From a virus, in the IMG/VR virus record IMGVR_UViG_3300033149_006504, positions 1 through 57,790 of that record: a DNA stretch of 57,790 nucleotides. One strand, written 5' to 3'. Of the stretch, positions 50,581 to 57,790 are shown one piece after another. Within the stretch, counting starts at the first letter, position 1, and each line of letters begins with the position of its first letter. A model generated the notes under the pieces. The model worked only from the letters and a program-made list of their open reading frames with translations. It made no database searches and had not been told where the DNA came from. The position numbers and the translations under genes are program-made.

Positions 50581-52818
50581 ATGTCAATCAGCACCCTACA
50601 GGATTATACAAGAATAGCAAAATATGCTAGATACTTACCAGAAGAAAAACGCAGAGAAACCTGGAAGGAGCAAGTAAGCAGGGTCTTTTCCATGCATCGA
50701 GAAAAATTTAAAGAATACCCGGAAGTGATGCCTCATATTGACCTCGCAGAATCGGCTGTCTTAGAGAAGGATATATTAGGATCCCAACGTATTTTGCAAT
50801 TTGGCGGCGAACCCATCTTTAAGCACAATGCAAGAGTTTATAATTGCAGTTTCGGGCATATTAACAGACCCAGGGCATTTCAGGAGCTTATGTACCTTCT
50901 TTTGTGTGGAAGCGGCGTCGGGTTTTCTGTACAGAGGCACCACATTGCAAGGCTACCGCCAGCTGCAAAAAGAGTGCATCCCTGTCAGACCTACATAGTA
51001 CCTGATACGATAGAGGGCTGGTCCGATGCTGTCGGTGTCCTCGTCGCTAGTTATTTGGGTGGAATTCCGGAATTTGAAAAATATATTGGGTGTAAGGTTG
51101 TATTTGATTATTCAAATATCCGACCGGCCGGCTCTCCCTTAAGTTCCGGTGCAAAAGCCCCTGGCCCCGGTGGGTTAAAAAGATCCATCGAAAAAATCGA
51201 GGAGATTTTCGAAAAAAGAATTCAATCCCTAAACAGGGTTTCCCTTCGCCCAATAGATATATATGATATTATCATGCATGCTGCCGATGCAGTTATCTCT
51301 GGAGGAGTCAGGAGATCGGCCACAATCGCCCTATTCTCCCCGGACGACAAGGCCATGGCGACCGCCAAGACAGGAAACTGGTTTATCGAGAATCCTCAGA
51401 GGGGCAGGTCAAACAACAGTGCATTGCTGGTAAGAGACAAGACGACAAAAGAAACTTTTAAACAGCTCATGGCATGTGTTAAGGAATACGGAGAACCCGG
51501 ATTTGTTTGGACGGAAAGCACCGAGATGGGATTTAATCCATGTGTCGAGATCGGACTCTATCCCGTAGATGTTGAAACGGGTGCAACCGGATGGCAATTC
51601 TGTAATTTGGCGGAGATTAATGGCAAAAGGGCCAATACCGAGGAGAAGTTTTATGAAGCATGCAAGGCCGCAGCAATACTTGGGACTCTCCAAGCAGCAT
51701 ACACAAGCTTCCCCTACCTTGGGGAAACCACAGAGAGAATTACTAAACGCGAGGCACTGCTGGGTGTCTCCATTACTGGAATGATGGACAGCCCCGATAT
51801 CCTTTTTAATCCACAGATTCAAAGAAATGGCGCAAAAATTGTAAAAGACATCAATAAGGAAATCGCCTCCATTATTGATATTAACCCGGCCGCTAGAACG
51901 ACTTGTATAAAACCAGCTGGCTCAACCAGCTGTATTCTTGGCACTGCTAGTGGCATCCACCCTCATCACGCGAAAAGATATTTCAGGAGAGTACAAGCCA
52001 ACATGCAGGAGAACCCAGTTCGTCATTTTAAGAAGATTAATCCAAGAGCAGTTGAGACTTCCGTTTGGGATCCAAATGGAATGACAGAGGTGATTACATT
52101 TTTGTGTGAAGTTCCCATAGGAGCAAAGACTAAAAATCAAATCAATGCTCAAAATTTGCTAGAGAGTGTCAAACTGACTCAACAGAACTGGGTTAGGTAT
52201 GGGACAAATAAAGAATTGTGCACACAACCGTGGTTAAGTCACAATGTTTCCAACACTATACATGTACGGTATAACGAGTGGGATCTCATAGAGGATTATA
52301 TTTTTAAAAATAGAAAATACTTTGCAGGAATTTCTTTAATTCCAAACTCTGGAGACAAAGATTATCCACAGGCTCCATTCTGTGCAGTGCCGTATCCTCA
52401 AGATATCTTGAGAGAATATGGACCTGGATCCTTTTTCGCCTCTGGTATTATAGAGTCTGCTCTCAAGGCTTTTCTGGGAGACTTATGGGCAGCGTCTGAC
52501 TGCCTGCTGGGAATAGGCGAGCCAATTGAATTGGCTGACTGGTTAAAGAGGGAATGGCTAACCTCAGCAATTAAATTTGCTGATAGTCACTTTGCCGGTG
52601 ATGTGAGGAAAATGACCTATTGCCTGAAAGATATTTATAATCTCAAGAAGTGGGAAAAACTATCTCTTGAGTATAAAGATGTTGACTGGACAACAATGTG
52701 TGAGGAAGAGGATAATATAGATTTTCAACAGGAATCCGCATGTGCCGGCGGAGCTTGTGAATTGCCAGCAGAATACTTAAAGGCACTTAGAAACTTAAAC
52801 AACCTAGAGGAGATATAA
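50581..52818 (+). CDS. Adenosylcobalamin-dependent ribonucleotide reductase (class II, monomeric)
   Basis: A 745-residue class II RNR of the Lactobacillus leichmannii RTPR type (739 residues). Key residues: Cys89 in ARVYNCSF, the thiyl-radical loop NPCVEIG (Cys321, Glu323), the second redox Cys341 in WQFCNLAEI, and the C-terminal reducing pair CAGGAC (Cys721, Cys726). It converts ribonucleotides to deoxynucleotides using B12 supplied by the host or environment, and needs neither oxygen nor a small subunit. It starts directly after the helicase gene and overlaps the GroES-like gene by 1 nt. All catalytic positions look intact. Confidence 0.93.
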   Translation: MSISTLQDYTRIAKYARYLPEEKRRETWKEQVSRVFSMHREKFKEYPEVMPHIDLAESAVLEKDILGSQRILQFGGEPIFKHNARVYNCSFGHINRPRAFQELMYLLLCGSGVGFSVQRHHIARLPPAAKRVHPCQTYIVPDTIEGWSDAVGVLVASYLGGIPEFEKYIGCKVVFDYSNIRPAGSPLSSGAKAPGPGGLKRSIEKIEEIFEKRIQSLNRVSLRPIDIYDIIMHAADAVISGGVRRSATIALFSPDDKAMATAKTGNWFIENPQRGRSNNSALLVRDKTTKETFKQLMACVKEYGEPGFVWTESTEMGFNPCVEIGLYPVDVETGATGWQFCNLAEINGKRANTEEKFYEACKAAAILGTLQAAYTSFPYLGETTERITKREALLGVSITGMMDSPDILFNPQIQRNGAKIVKDINKEIASIIDINPAARTTCIKPAGSTSCILGTASGIHPHHAKRYFRRVQANMQENPVRHFKKINPRAVETSVWDPNGMTEVITFLCEVPIGAKTKNQINAQNLLESVKLTQQNWVRYGTNKELCTQPWLSHNVSNTIHVRYNEWDLIEDYIFKNRKYFAGISLIPNSGDKDYPQAPFCAVPYPQDILREYGPGSFFASGIIESALKAFLGDLWAASDCLLGIGEPIELADWLKREWLTSAIKFADSHFAGDVRKMTYCLKDIYNLKKWEKLSLEYKDVDWTTMCEEEDNIDFQQESACAGGACELPAEYLKALRNLNNLEEI

Positions 52819-53093
52819 TGTTTACACCATGTAACCGATATTTATTAGTTGAGAAAATTGAAAAAGAAGAAAAGACCAGAAGCCTCATAGAACTGCCAGA
52901 GGGAACTTTTGACACAGAAACTAGATTTGAGAAAGTATCTATTAGGGCTATCTCTTCTGATGTTCGCCCCCCTCTTAAGGTGGGCAATGAAATCGTTGTT
53001 CTCAGTCACATGATCGAAGAGGTGGATTTTGGAGATGAAACTGTCTATTTAGTATTAGAGAACCATGTTCTTGGAATTACCGGAGGGAGATAA
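52818..53093 (+). CDS. GroES-like co-chaperonin (gp31 analogue)
   Basis: A 91-residue protein with the GroES layout. An N-terminal strand CNRYLLVEKIEKEEK is followed by a flexible loop (about 20-33, SLIELPEGTFD) at the place of the GroEL-binding mobile loop. PLKVGNEIVVLSHM corresponds to GroES VGDIVIFN, and VYLVLENHVLGI to the final ILIMSESDILAI strand. T4 gp31 replaces GroES so that GroEL can fold the capsid protein. Similarity is low, but order and length fit. It is coupled to the RNR gene by a one-base overlap. Confidence 0.65.
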   Translation: MFTPCNRYLLVEKIEKEEKTRSLIELPEGTFDTETRFEKVSIRAISSDVRPPLKVGNEIVVLSHMIEEVDFGDETVYLVLENHVLGITGGR

Positions 53094-53094
53094 G

Positions 53095-53238
53095 ATGAAA
53101 GTGAATAAAAAATTTTTAAATTTGTTGAGAAGTCTCATTAAAGAGACACTAAAGGAGAGGGAAGTTCTTCTCGAATCTCCAGTCAGGAGCAATCGAGAAA
53201 TAATTGCCGAAGAAAAGATCAACAATCTCATAAAATAA
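53095..53238 (+). CDS. Small protein with helical N-terminal tag
   Basis: A 47-residue ORF (MKVNKKFLNLLRSLIKETLK...) with a good ribosome site (GGAGGG, 6 nt before ATG), 1 nt after the co-chaperonin stop. The first 20 residues form a basic amphipathic helix like those starting the proteins at 4735 and 5957. Function unknown. The start signal and composition argue that it is real. Confidence 0.6.
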   Translation: MKVNKKFLNLLRSLIKETLKEREVLLESPVRSNREIIAEEKINNLIK

Positions 53239-53266
53239 AAGAATCATCGAGCATTTGAAACTAGAT

Positions 53267-54127
53267 ATGCATATATATCATCACAACACCGTAGTAATCG
53301 GAGGGGGGTTAAATGCTGCACTGTATTCTTACTATAATAAGCTCCCTTGCATTTATCGCTGCGGTGCTGCCCCTTTTAGGTTTGATGTGCTGGAACAAGG
53401 ACCACTGTTGGACTCCGAAAATGTCAACATGCTGGAAATCTGGAAAAAATTAAATTTTATTCTTGGGTTATCTGGGCAGATCCCAATGGGTGATCGGGTT
53501 TCTTCAATAAATATTCATGAAAATATACTGAAAGCTATTACTCACAATTCTCGATTAGGGAAATTTGAGTTTGAAAAGCTAATAGTGTTTGATGATAGAC
53601 ACATTTCTGGCCTGCCTCCAATTAAGAAGAGGGACATTAAAAAATGTAGGGTTATTGATTGGTTTCATGTTCGTTCTGGTATGGAGCACGATCATGATTT
53701 GTTGGAGACAGAGGATGAATTTATTCAAAAGGTAATTTTCTACCCCTCGGACAGGTTTGGAAATCAAAAATCAGGAAGAGTCAGAAAAGACCTCGTGTCG
53801 ATATCATATCTCGATGACAATGAGATAAGAGATTTCGAGTATTCTGGCACAATGGCAAGATTTAAAATTCTCCAGATGATGAAGGGTGCAGGAATAAGGG
53901 GTGCTCGCAATGGTCGAGACACATATAACCCAGAGATTTATCGGTACTACTCTCCGAAGATTGAAGCAACACAAAGAGAAATTTTCCCCGACATTAAAAA
54001 TTATTATGAGGATGATAAGAGATTTGAATTTCGATATGATACACCAGAAGAAGTTCTTCATCAGTTTAAGTGCACTCCGGATAATTACTCATCAAAATTA
54101 TTAAAACTATTAACAAAAGGAGACTAA
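53267..54127 (+). CDS. Unknown protein with Rossmann-like N-terminus
   Basis: A 286-residue protein from ATG 53267 (TTG 53255 would add 4 residues; neither has a good ribosome site). The N-terminus TVVIGGGLNAALYSYYNKLP resembles a dinucleotide-binding beta-alpha-beta start (GxGxxA). After that I find no FAD/NAD family signature; ERRYYSP-like aromatic stretches and several His residues (GMEHDHD) follow. It may be an oxidoreductase-like or degenerate nucleotide-binding protein. It lies between the chaperonin and DUF6356-like genes. Confidence 0.55.
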   Translation: MHIYHHNTVVIGGGLNAALYSYYNKLPCIYRCGAAPFRFDVLEQGPLLDSENVNMLEIWKKLNFILGLSGQIPMGDRVSSINIHENILKAITHNSRLGKFEFEKLIVFDDRHISGLPPIKKRDIKKCRVIDWFHVRSGMEHDHDLLETEDEFIQKVIFYPSDRFGNQKSGRVRKDLVSISYLDDNEIRDFEYSGTMARFKILQMMKGAGIRGARNGRDTYNPEIYRYYSPKIEATQREIFPDIKNYYEDDKRFEFRYDTPEEVLHQFKCTPDNYSSKLLKLLTKGD

Positions 54128-54138
54128 TTATATAAGTT

Positions 54139-54336
54139 ATGGGACACTTAAAGGACATTAGCGAAACTTACTTAACTCATTGCCGACATGCATTGGCTTT
54201 GAGTTCTCGTCTTTTGATTGCCTCTGTTTGTCAAACATTCCATGCTTTCATTCCAGATGTTCATCCCCCATTTGGTTCAGATGTGAGATCTCTCATTTCT
54301 TTTCTGGAATCAAAACTACCGGAGAATAGAAAATGA
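54139..54336 (+). CDS. Small DUF6356-like protein
   Basis: A 65-residue protein (YLTHCRHALALSSRLLIASV, then HAFIPDVHPPFGS). The pattern of a helix with ALxLSxxLLxAS followed by HAFIP resembles DUF6356 proteins, which occur in phages and bacteria with unknown role. Ribosome site AGGAG is 14 nt upstream. The stop overlaps the next ATG by 4 nt. Confidence 0.6.
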   Translation: MGHLKDISETYLTHCRHALALSSRLLIASVCQTFHAFIPDVHPPFGSDVRSLISFLESKLPENRK

Positions 54337-56507
54337 AGAAATTATTTGAAGGCTTTCACCGCTGGGAGATCCTCACTGAAGAACAACTTCTTGTCGAGAG
54401 CATCCTTAAAGACGCGAAGAAAAAATATCCAAAATACGTCGACTTTATTAGCAAACTGAGCGAAAGAGACCCGTCTGGGAAAAATAAATACTTGATGTGG
54501 TCGTCAAAGCAGTTCGCAAAGATGGCAGAGGGGTGGGCCAAAAAAGCCGGCCATGAAGACCCCGTCGATGTCCCCCCTGCCGAACTCGCTGCAGCGGTAT
54601 ACCCAATCTATCAGGCGATCGCCGACACTGTCGATCAATTTCACGCCAACCATCAGAACCTAAAAAGTAAAAAGATATCTACGGATATCAACACCTACAA
54701 GACAATAGATCAAATCAACGATGTTTTAAAGAAACTCGGATTGACCCAAAAATTGCAGAGGGCAAAGAAGCGCGAGGCCGCCAAAGAGGGGGCAACGAAG
54801 CTTGATGAAAACGATGATTTTTGGATGATAAGGCCAGACACGACAGAAGCCTCTTGTTATTATGGCCAGGGCACCAAATGGTGCATCGCGGCAACCAAGA
54901 GCAAAAACTATTTCAAGCAATATACTGGCGAAGGCAAAGCTTTCTATATGATCATGATGAAAAATCTCGACCCCACCGATGCTGGCAGGATGATAACCTT
55001 ACAATATAATCGCTATATATATGGCGGTGTCGAACCTGAATTAATCTGGGACTGGCCAAATGACCCAATCAAGGAGGACGACTTTCTCGAACATGTTACT
55101 AAAAACATCATTGGAGGATATATCGCCGATTATGAAAAGGTTTATGAAGAAGTCAAAGAATTCGCCTCGGACCCAACGGATAAAAACTTAACGGAGAATA
55201 TCAAGAAACTCGCCATAGAGATGTTAAAGAGCGGCGAGTATGAAACAGAAATTGATGCAGACGACATCGAAACCCCGCAGCCCGAAGAACTCGCAGAAGC
55301 CATGATGGATACATTCCGAAACGCTCAAAATGGGTTATTTTACACCGCCTCCTCACATGCAGAGGAAAACCCAGCCGGGGCATCGGAGGAGGATTATCAA
55401 GAAATCCTGGCTGAGCACGATCTTCAGAATGTGCATGTCCGTCTCCACGAGTACGAGGAGGGATTCCACTACAGTGCCGATATGAGCTGGCAGCTGCCCG
55501 ACGACCTTACCTATGCTCTAGACGAAGACGGAGAGGAAACAGACTTCGACGACTGGTCTGGCGATATTGAGCAAATTTTCAGAGACATTGCCGATAATTA
55601 TTGGATTTACCCGGATGAAATATCTTTGGATAATTATAGCGGTGAGTCTAGAATTGACTTTCAAATATACCCCACAGATGCTTCCCCTGGTATCGATGGT
55701 TTCGATACTTGGTTGTCTGAATTCGACGAAGCAGATGGCAAATACCATCAAGTTTTAGAAGATGTGCTAGAAGAAATGGCAGAACAGGGGATCACTGTAT
55801 CTCCGGAAAACGAAGAGCGAAAGGACATGTTTGCAAAGCTACAGAAGCTCAAAAACTTTGAATTTAGCTTCGAAAAGGGAAAGGTATCGGTACACCAAAC
55901 AGAACCCTTTGAAGAGGAATTCCCCCTTGCTATCGCCATGGGAATTCCAGATTTGATTTTTCCTGAGCCTCGCCCGTCGGGAAGAGTCTATACCGACCCC
56001 CGATCGGATTGGATAAAGTGGCAGTTAAAAGTGGCATCAACAGCCTACGAAACCAGAACGGCTTTTCAGTATGCCCTCACAAATACATATAGCAAATGGT
56101 ATACTATCGCCCGTGAGGCTGAAAAACAAATGAAATTCCCGCTGGAAGAGGCTCGCTTGAGCCTTCCAGTCGTTCCTTCACCACTACGACCCGGTGAAGA
56201 TTTAAAGGGAGAGTTCGCTTCCTATGAAATTGACTTGGAGAACGGAGGAACAGTCGCCGGCCATATTGAGTTCTATGGATTTCTTCCAGATAGTCCCTTT
56301 ATAAATTATGTTTATTGGCTAGATAACAACCTAGAACTCTTTTACGATGCCACCACCAAATACCTTCTGAAACAGGCCGAAGAACGACATATCTCGAATC
56401 TAAATCAATGGCCAGAAAAATTCAAGACCGGCAAAGAGAGCGCCGTAACAGAGCGAGTTTCCTACAGGAAACTTTATGAAAATTGGAAAAGGTGGCCAAA
56501 GGAATGA
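54333..56507 (+). CDS. Large acidic protein with GTKWCIA motif; candidate internal protein
   Basis: A 724-residue acidic protein. It starts MKKLFEGFHRWEIL, a tag related to those of the next two genes, and contains LLVES (19-23), a fit to the T4 prohead-protease rule (L/I)XE|S. Near residue 175 is CYYGQGTKWCIAATKSKNYF followed by FYMIMMKNL, a motif seen in several uncharacterised phage proteins. The rest is Glu/Asp/Tyr-rich with repeated DYE/DEDGEE segments. The C-terminus carries KLYENWKRWPKE, a second copy of the tag. The ATGA overlap couples it to the kinase-like gene. An injected or capsid-internal protein is possible; no enzyme family recognised. Confidence 0.6.
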   Translation: MKKLFEGFHRWEILTEEQLLVESILKDAKKKYPKYVDFISKLSERDPSGKNKYLMWSSKQFAKMAEGWAKKAGHEDPVDVPPAELAAAVYPIYQAIADTVDQFHANHQNLKSKKISTDINTYKTIDQINDVLKKLGLTQKLQRAKKREAAKEGATKLDENDDFWMIRPDTTEASCYYGQGTKWCIAATKSKNYFKQYTGEGKAFYMIMMKNLDPTDAGRMITLQYNRYIYGGVEPELIWDWPNDPIKEDDFLEHVTKNIIGGYIADYEKVYEEVKEFASDPTDKNLTENIKKLAIEMLKSGEYETEIDADDIETPQPEELAEAMMDTFRNAQNGLFYTASSHAEENPAGASEEDYQEILAEHDLQNVHVRLHEYEEGFHYSADMSWQLPDDLTYALDEDGEETDFDDWSGDIEQIFRDIADNYWIYPDEISLDNYSGESRIDFQIYPTDASPGIDGFDTWLSEFDEADGKYHQVLEDVLEEMAEQGITVSPENEERKDMFAKLQKLKNFEFSFEKGKVSVHQTEPFEEEFPLAIAMGIPDLIFPEPRPSGRVYTDPRSDWIKWQLKVASTAYETRTAFQYALTNTYSKWYTIAREAEKQMKFPLEEARLSLPVVPSPLRPGEDLKGEFASYEIDLENGGTVAGHIEFYGFLPDSPFINYVYWLDNNLELFYDATTKYLLKQAEERHISNLNQWPEKFKTGKESAVTERVSYRKLYENWKRWPKE

Positions 56508-57250
56508 AGCTCCTCATAGAACGCTGGCGCCAATATATAAAAGAGGGCGAAACGGAATATTTCCCATGGCTTAAAGGTATCCGAGAATCCGATGATCTGG
56601 GAAAACAACGAACAATCGCGGAATCTGATCTCTTTAAAAAGCTCGGCTCTGGATCTTTTCGCACGGTATATCAACCAGTTAGCGATCCTGATTATGTTAT
56701 CAAACTTATCCATGGCAATAGTGATTACGAAATGCAAATGAATAAAGATGATTTCGACACCGCTCTAAAATATCCTTTCATTTTTCCGAAGGCATACACT
56801 CATGCTGATGATTATTCTTGGGTTGTTATGGAAAACACATCACCCCTTACTAAATCAGAAGAGATGCAGCAAGTTCTGGACCAGTCCTTCCCCTCTGAAC
56901 AGAAAGCCCTATTGGGATCCCACACATTCCTGGCCGCGAATCCAGGACTCAATACTGCAGACGCATTTGGTATCATGAAGATGATTATGGATTCTTTCAG
57001 GTCTGATAGAGAGGAACTCCCTCTGAGCGGGGATACATCCGATAGCCTTGCCGACGAAATTCAGAAGATTATTGTTCCCGTGTCCGGACCTGCTTACCAG
57101 GAGCTAAGTAAAGTTATGCACGACTTCCCTATTGATAAAGAGGAGATTGGGAGGTACAACATCGGCCGGGATAAGAAAAACAATTTTAAGATTATTGATT
57201 CTTCGGTATTTGATCCGGATTTCGATTATAATCCCGAGGAGGAAGCATGA
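56504..57250 (+). CDS. Protein kinase-like protein with capsid-targeting-like tag
   Basis: A 248-residue protein from ATG 56504 (overlaps the previous TGA). Residues 1-14 (MKLLIERWRQYIKE|G) resemble T4 capsid-targeting sequences (MKTYQEFIAE|A) and contain an (I)XE|G cleavage site. Kinase-fold landmarks follow: a Gly-rich loop LGSGSFRTVY (47-56), VIKLI (66-70, Lys68), a hinge WVVMEN (106-111), Asn219 in GRYNIGRD, and IID (230-232) where DFG lies. The expected catalytic Asp five residues before Asn219 is Glu214, so activity is uncertain. It is a candidate injected or early-acting kinase or pseudokinase. Confidence 0.6.
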   Translation: MKLLIERWRQYIKEGETEYFPWLKGIRESDDLGKQRTIAESDLFKKLGSGSFRTVYQPVSDPDYVIKLIHGNSDYEMQMNKDDFDTALKYPFIFPKAYTHADDYSWVVMENTSPLTKSEEMQQVLDQSFPSEQKALLGSHTFLAANPGLNTADAFGIMKMIMDSFRSDREELPLSGDTSDSLADEIQKIIVPVSGPAYQELSKVMHDFPIDKEEIGRYNIGRDKKNNFKIIDSSVFDPDFDYNPEEEA

Positions 57251-57790
57251 AACTACTACTTGAAAACTGGCGAGAGTATTTAGAAAAACTGAAGGAACAG
57301 CAGACCCCCAACAAAAGAAAAAATTTATACGATGATTATTATATAACTTATGATATCGACGGCCCCGATAGTGTTGATTCCCGTTCAACCGATGAGGTAG
57401 GGTATCAAGTATGCGATAGTGAAGACAAAATTGGAGGTACCGTTAGGTTATATACGGCCAATGGCGATAAAGTGATGTGGTTTTATATACATAAATACAG
57501 AGGCTGGCTAGGAATCCTTCACGATGTCGGCATGTGCAGTTACCAAGATGATGACTGTAAATACTGTGTGTCGGACCTTATCGACTACAAAATTATTACC
57601 GACGAGTTTGCGGACAAGGATTTATACAGCGGGCACTGGGATGTGGACGATGGCGAATTATACAGGAGCGACATCAGCGACTTGACAGCTGCCAAACTTG
57701 GGATAGCACTCAGGGAGTCTGTTTTGGCAATTCTTAAGGAGAAGCTCAAAGCCGAATATTATGTAATGGCCGATGCAACCCACCAGGGAT
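57247..57790 (+). CDS. Unknown tagged protein, 3' end outside the window
   Basis: 181 residues are visible; the frame is open at the right edge. It starts MKLLLENWREYLEK, almost the tag of the preceding gene, coupled by ATGA. The middle has a Cys-rich stretch (VGMCSYQDDDCKYC). The end, LTAAKLGIALRESVLAIL then EYYVMADATHQG, loosely resembles a GNAT acetyltransferase (acetyl-CoA loop, helix, strand), but the RxxGxG signature is not clear. It could be another packaged protein. Confidence 0.6.
   Translation, partial: MKLLLENWREYLEKLKEQQTPNKRKNLYDDYYITYDIDGPDSVDSRSTDEVGYQVCDSEDKIGGTVRLYTANGDKVMWFYIHKYRGWLGILHDVGMCSYQDDDCKYCVSDLIDYKIITDEFADKDLYSGHWDVDDGELYRSDISDLTAAKLGIALRESVLAILKEKLKAEYYVMADATHQG

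Noticed and set aside
53267-54127. Annotation as an FAD-dependent oxidoreductase
   Set aside because: Only the N-terminal GxGxxA-like strand-helix is seen; the rest lacks any FAD or NAD family signature, so it stays unknown.
1-57790. tRNA genes, insertion sequences, integrase or attachment sites
   Set aside because: Intergenic gaps are nearly all under 150 nt. Inspection showed no cloverleaf with a CCA end, transposase motif or att-like direct repeat, so none is claimed.

Overview
The window is a contiguous piece of the genome of a T4-like (Tevenvirinae-related, 'far-T4') tailed myovirus, probably aquatic. Every gene I can support lies on the + strand. The core virion set is recognisable by motif and order: terminase large subunit, portal, prohead protease, scaffold, major capsid protein, gp13/gp14/gp15-like neck proteins, contractile sheath, tube, tape measure and baseplate. 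It is followed by a T4-type replication/recombination set (gp32-like SSB, UvsX, 5'-3' exonuclease, gp41-like helicase). Departures from T4 itself are a family A DNA polymerase reduced to its polymerase domain, a B12-dependent class II ribonucleotide reductase, a bS21 homologue and helix-rich N-terminal tags on small proteins. I recall these mainly from marine phages. The host cannot be read from the sequence; B12 dependence and the PrkA/DUF444/SpoVR genes only suggest a bacterium with those systems.

Layout. 1-6.4 kb: packaging and prohead genes (terminase, cut by the left edge; portal; prohead protease; several unknowns). 6.5-11.4 kb: two modular fibre-like proteins and an accessory protein. 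11.4-14.9 kb: ribosomal protein bS21, a small virion protein candidate, scaffold and major capsid protein, closed by a terminator. 15-18 kb: neck proteins. 17.9-22.4 kb: a coupled DUF444(YeaH/YhbH)-SpoVR(YcgB)-PrkA(YeaG) operon that overlaps the last neck gene and ends in a terminator. 22.6-28.8 kb: a triple LamG-like protein and a 1135-residue repeat fibre. 29-42.8 kb: sheath, tube, hub-assembly protein, second tube-like protein, tape measure and baseplate. 42.8-53.2 kb: DNA polymerase, an FtsZ/tubulin-like protein, SSB, FKBP isomerase, UvsX, J-domain protein, exonuclease, helicase, RNR and a GroES-like co-chaperonin. 53.2-57.8 kb: poorly known proteins, including a kinase-like protein. Three successive genes here carry a short N-terminal tag resembling T4 capsid-targeting sequences.

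Regulation. Two promoter types separate by region. A repeated ACTATTTAT motif sits just upstream of structural genes with a leader gap (11.6, 12.1, 29.3 and 33.9 kb, variant at 6.46 kb). Near-perfect host sigma70 promoters (TTGACA, 16-18 bp, TATAAT-like) occur only at 42.7-49.2 kb. This fits host-like expression of replication genes and phage-controlled late expression of virion genes.

Most notable: the complete PrkA-DUF444-SpoVR module inside a phage late operon; a degenerate FtsZ/tubulin-like protein next to the polymerase; possible packaged effectors with a shared tag, one kinase-like; and a possible programmed frameshift after the gp26-like gene. All functional statements are from reading motifs; no database search was run.
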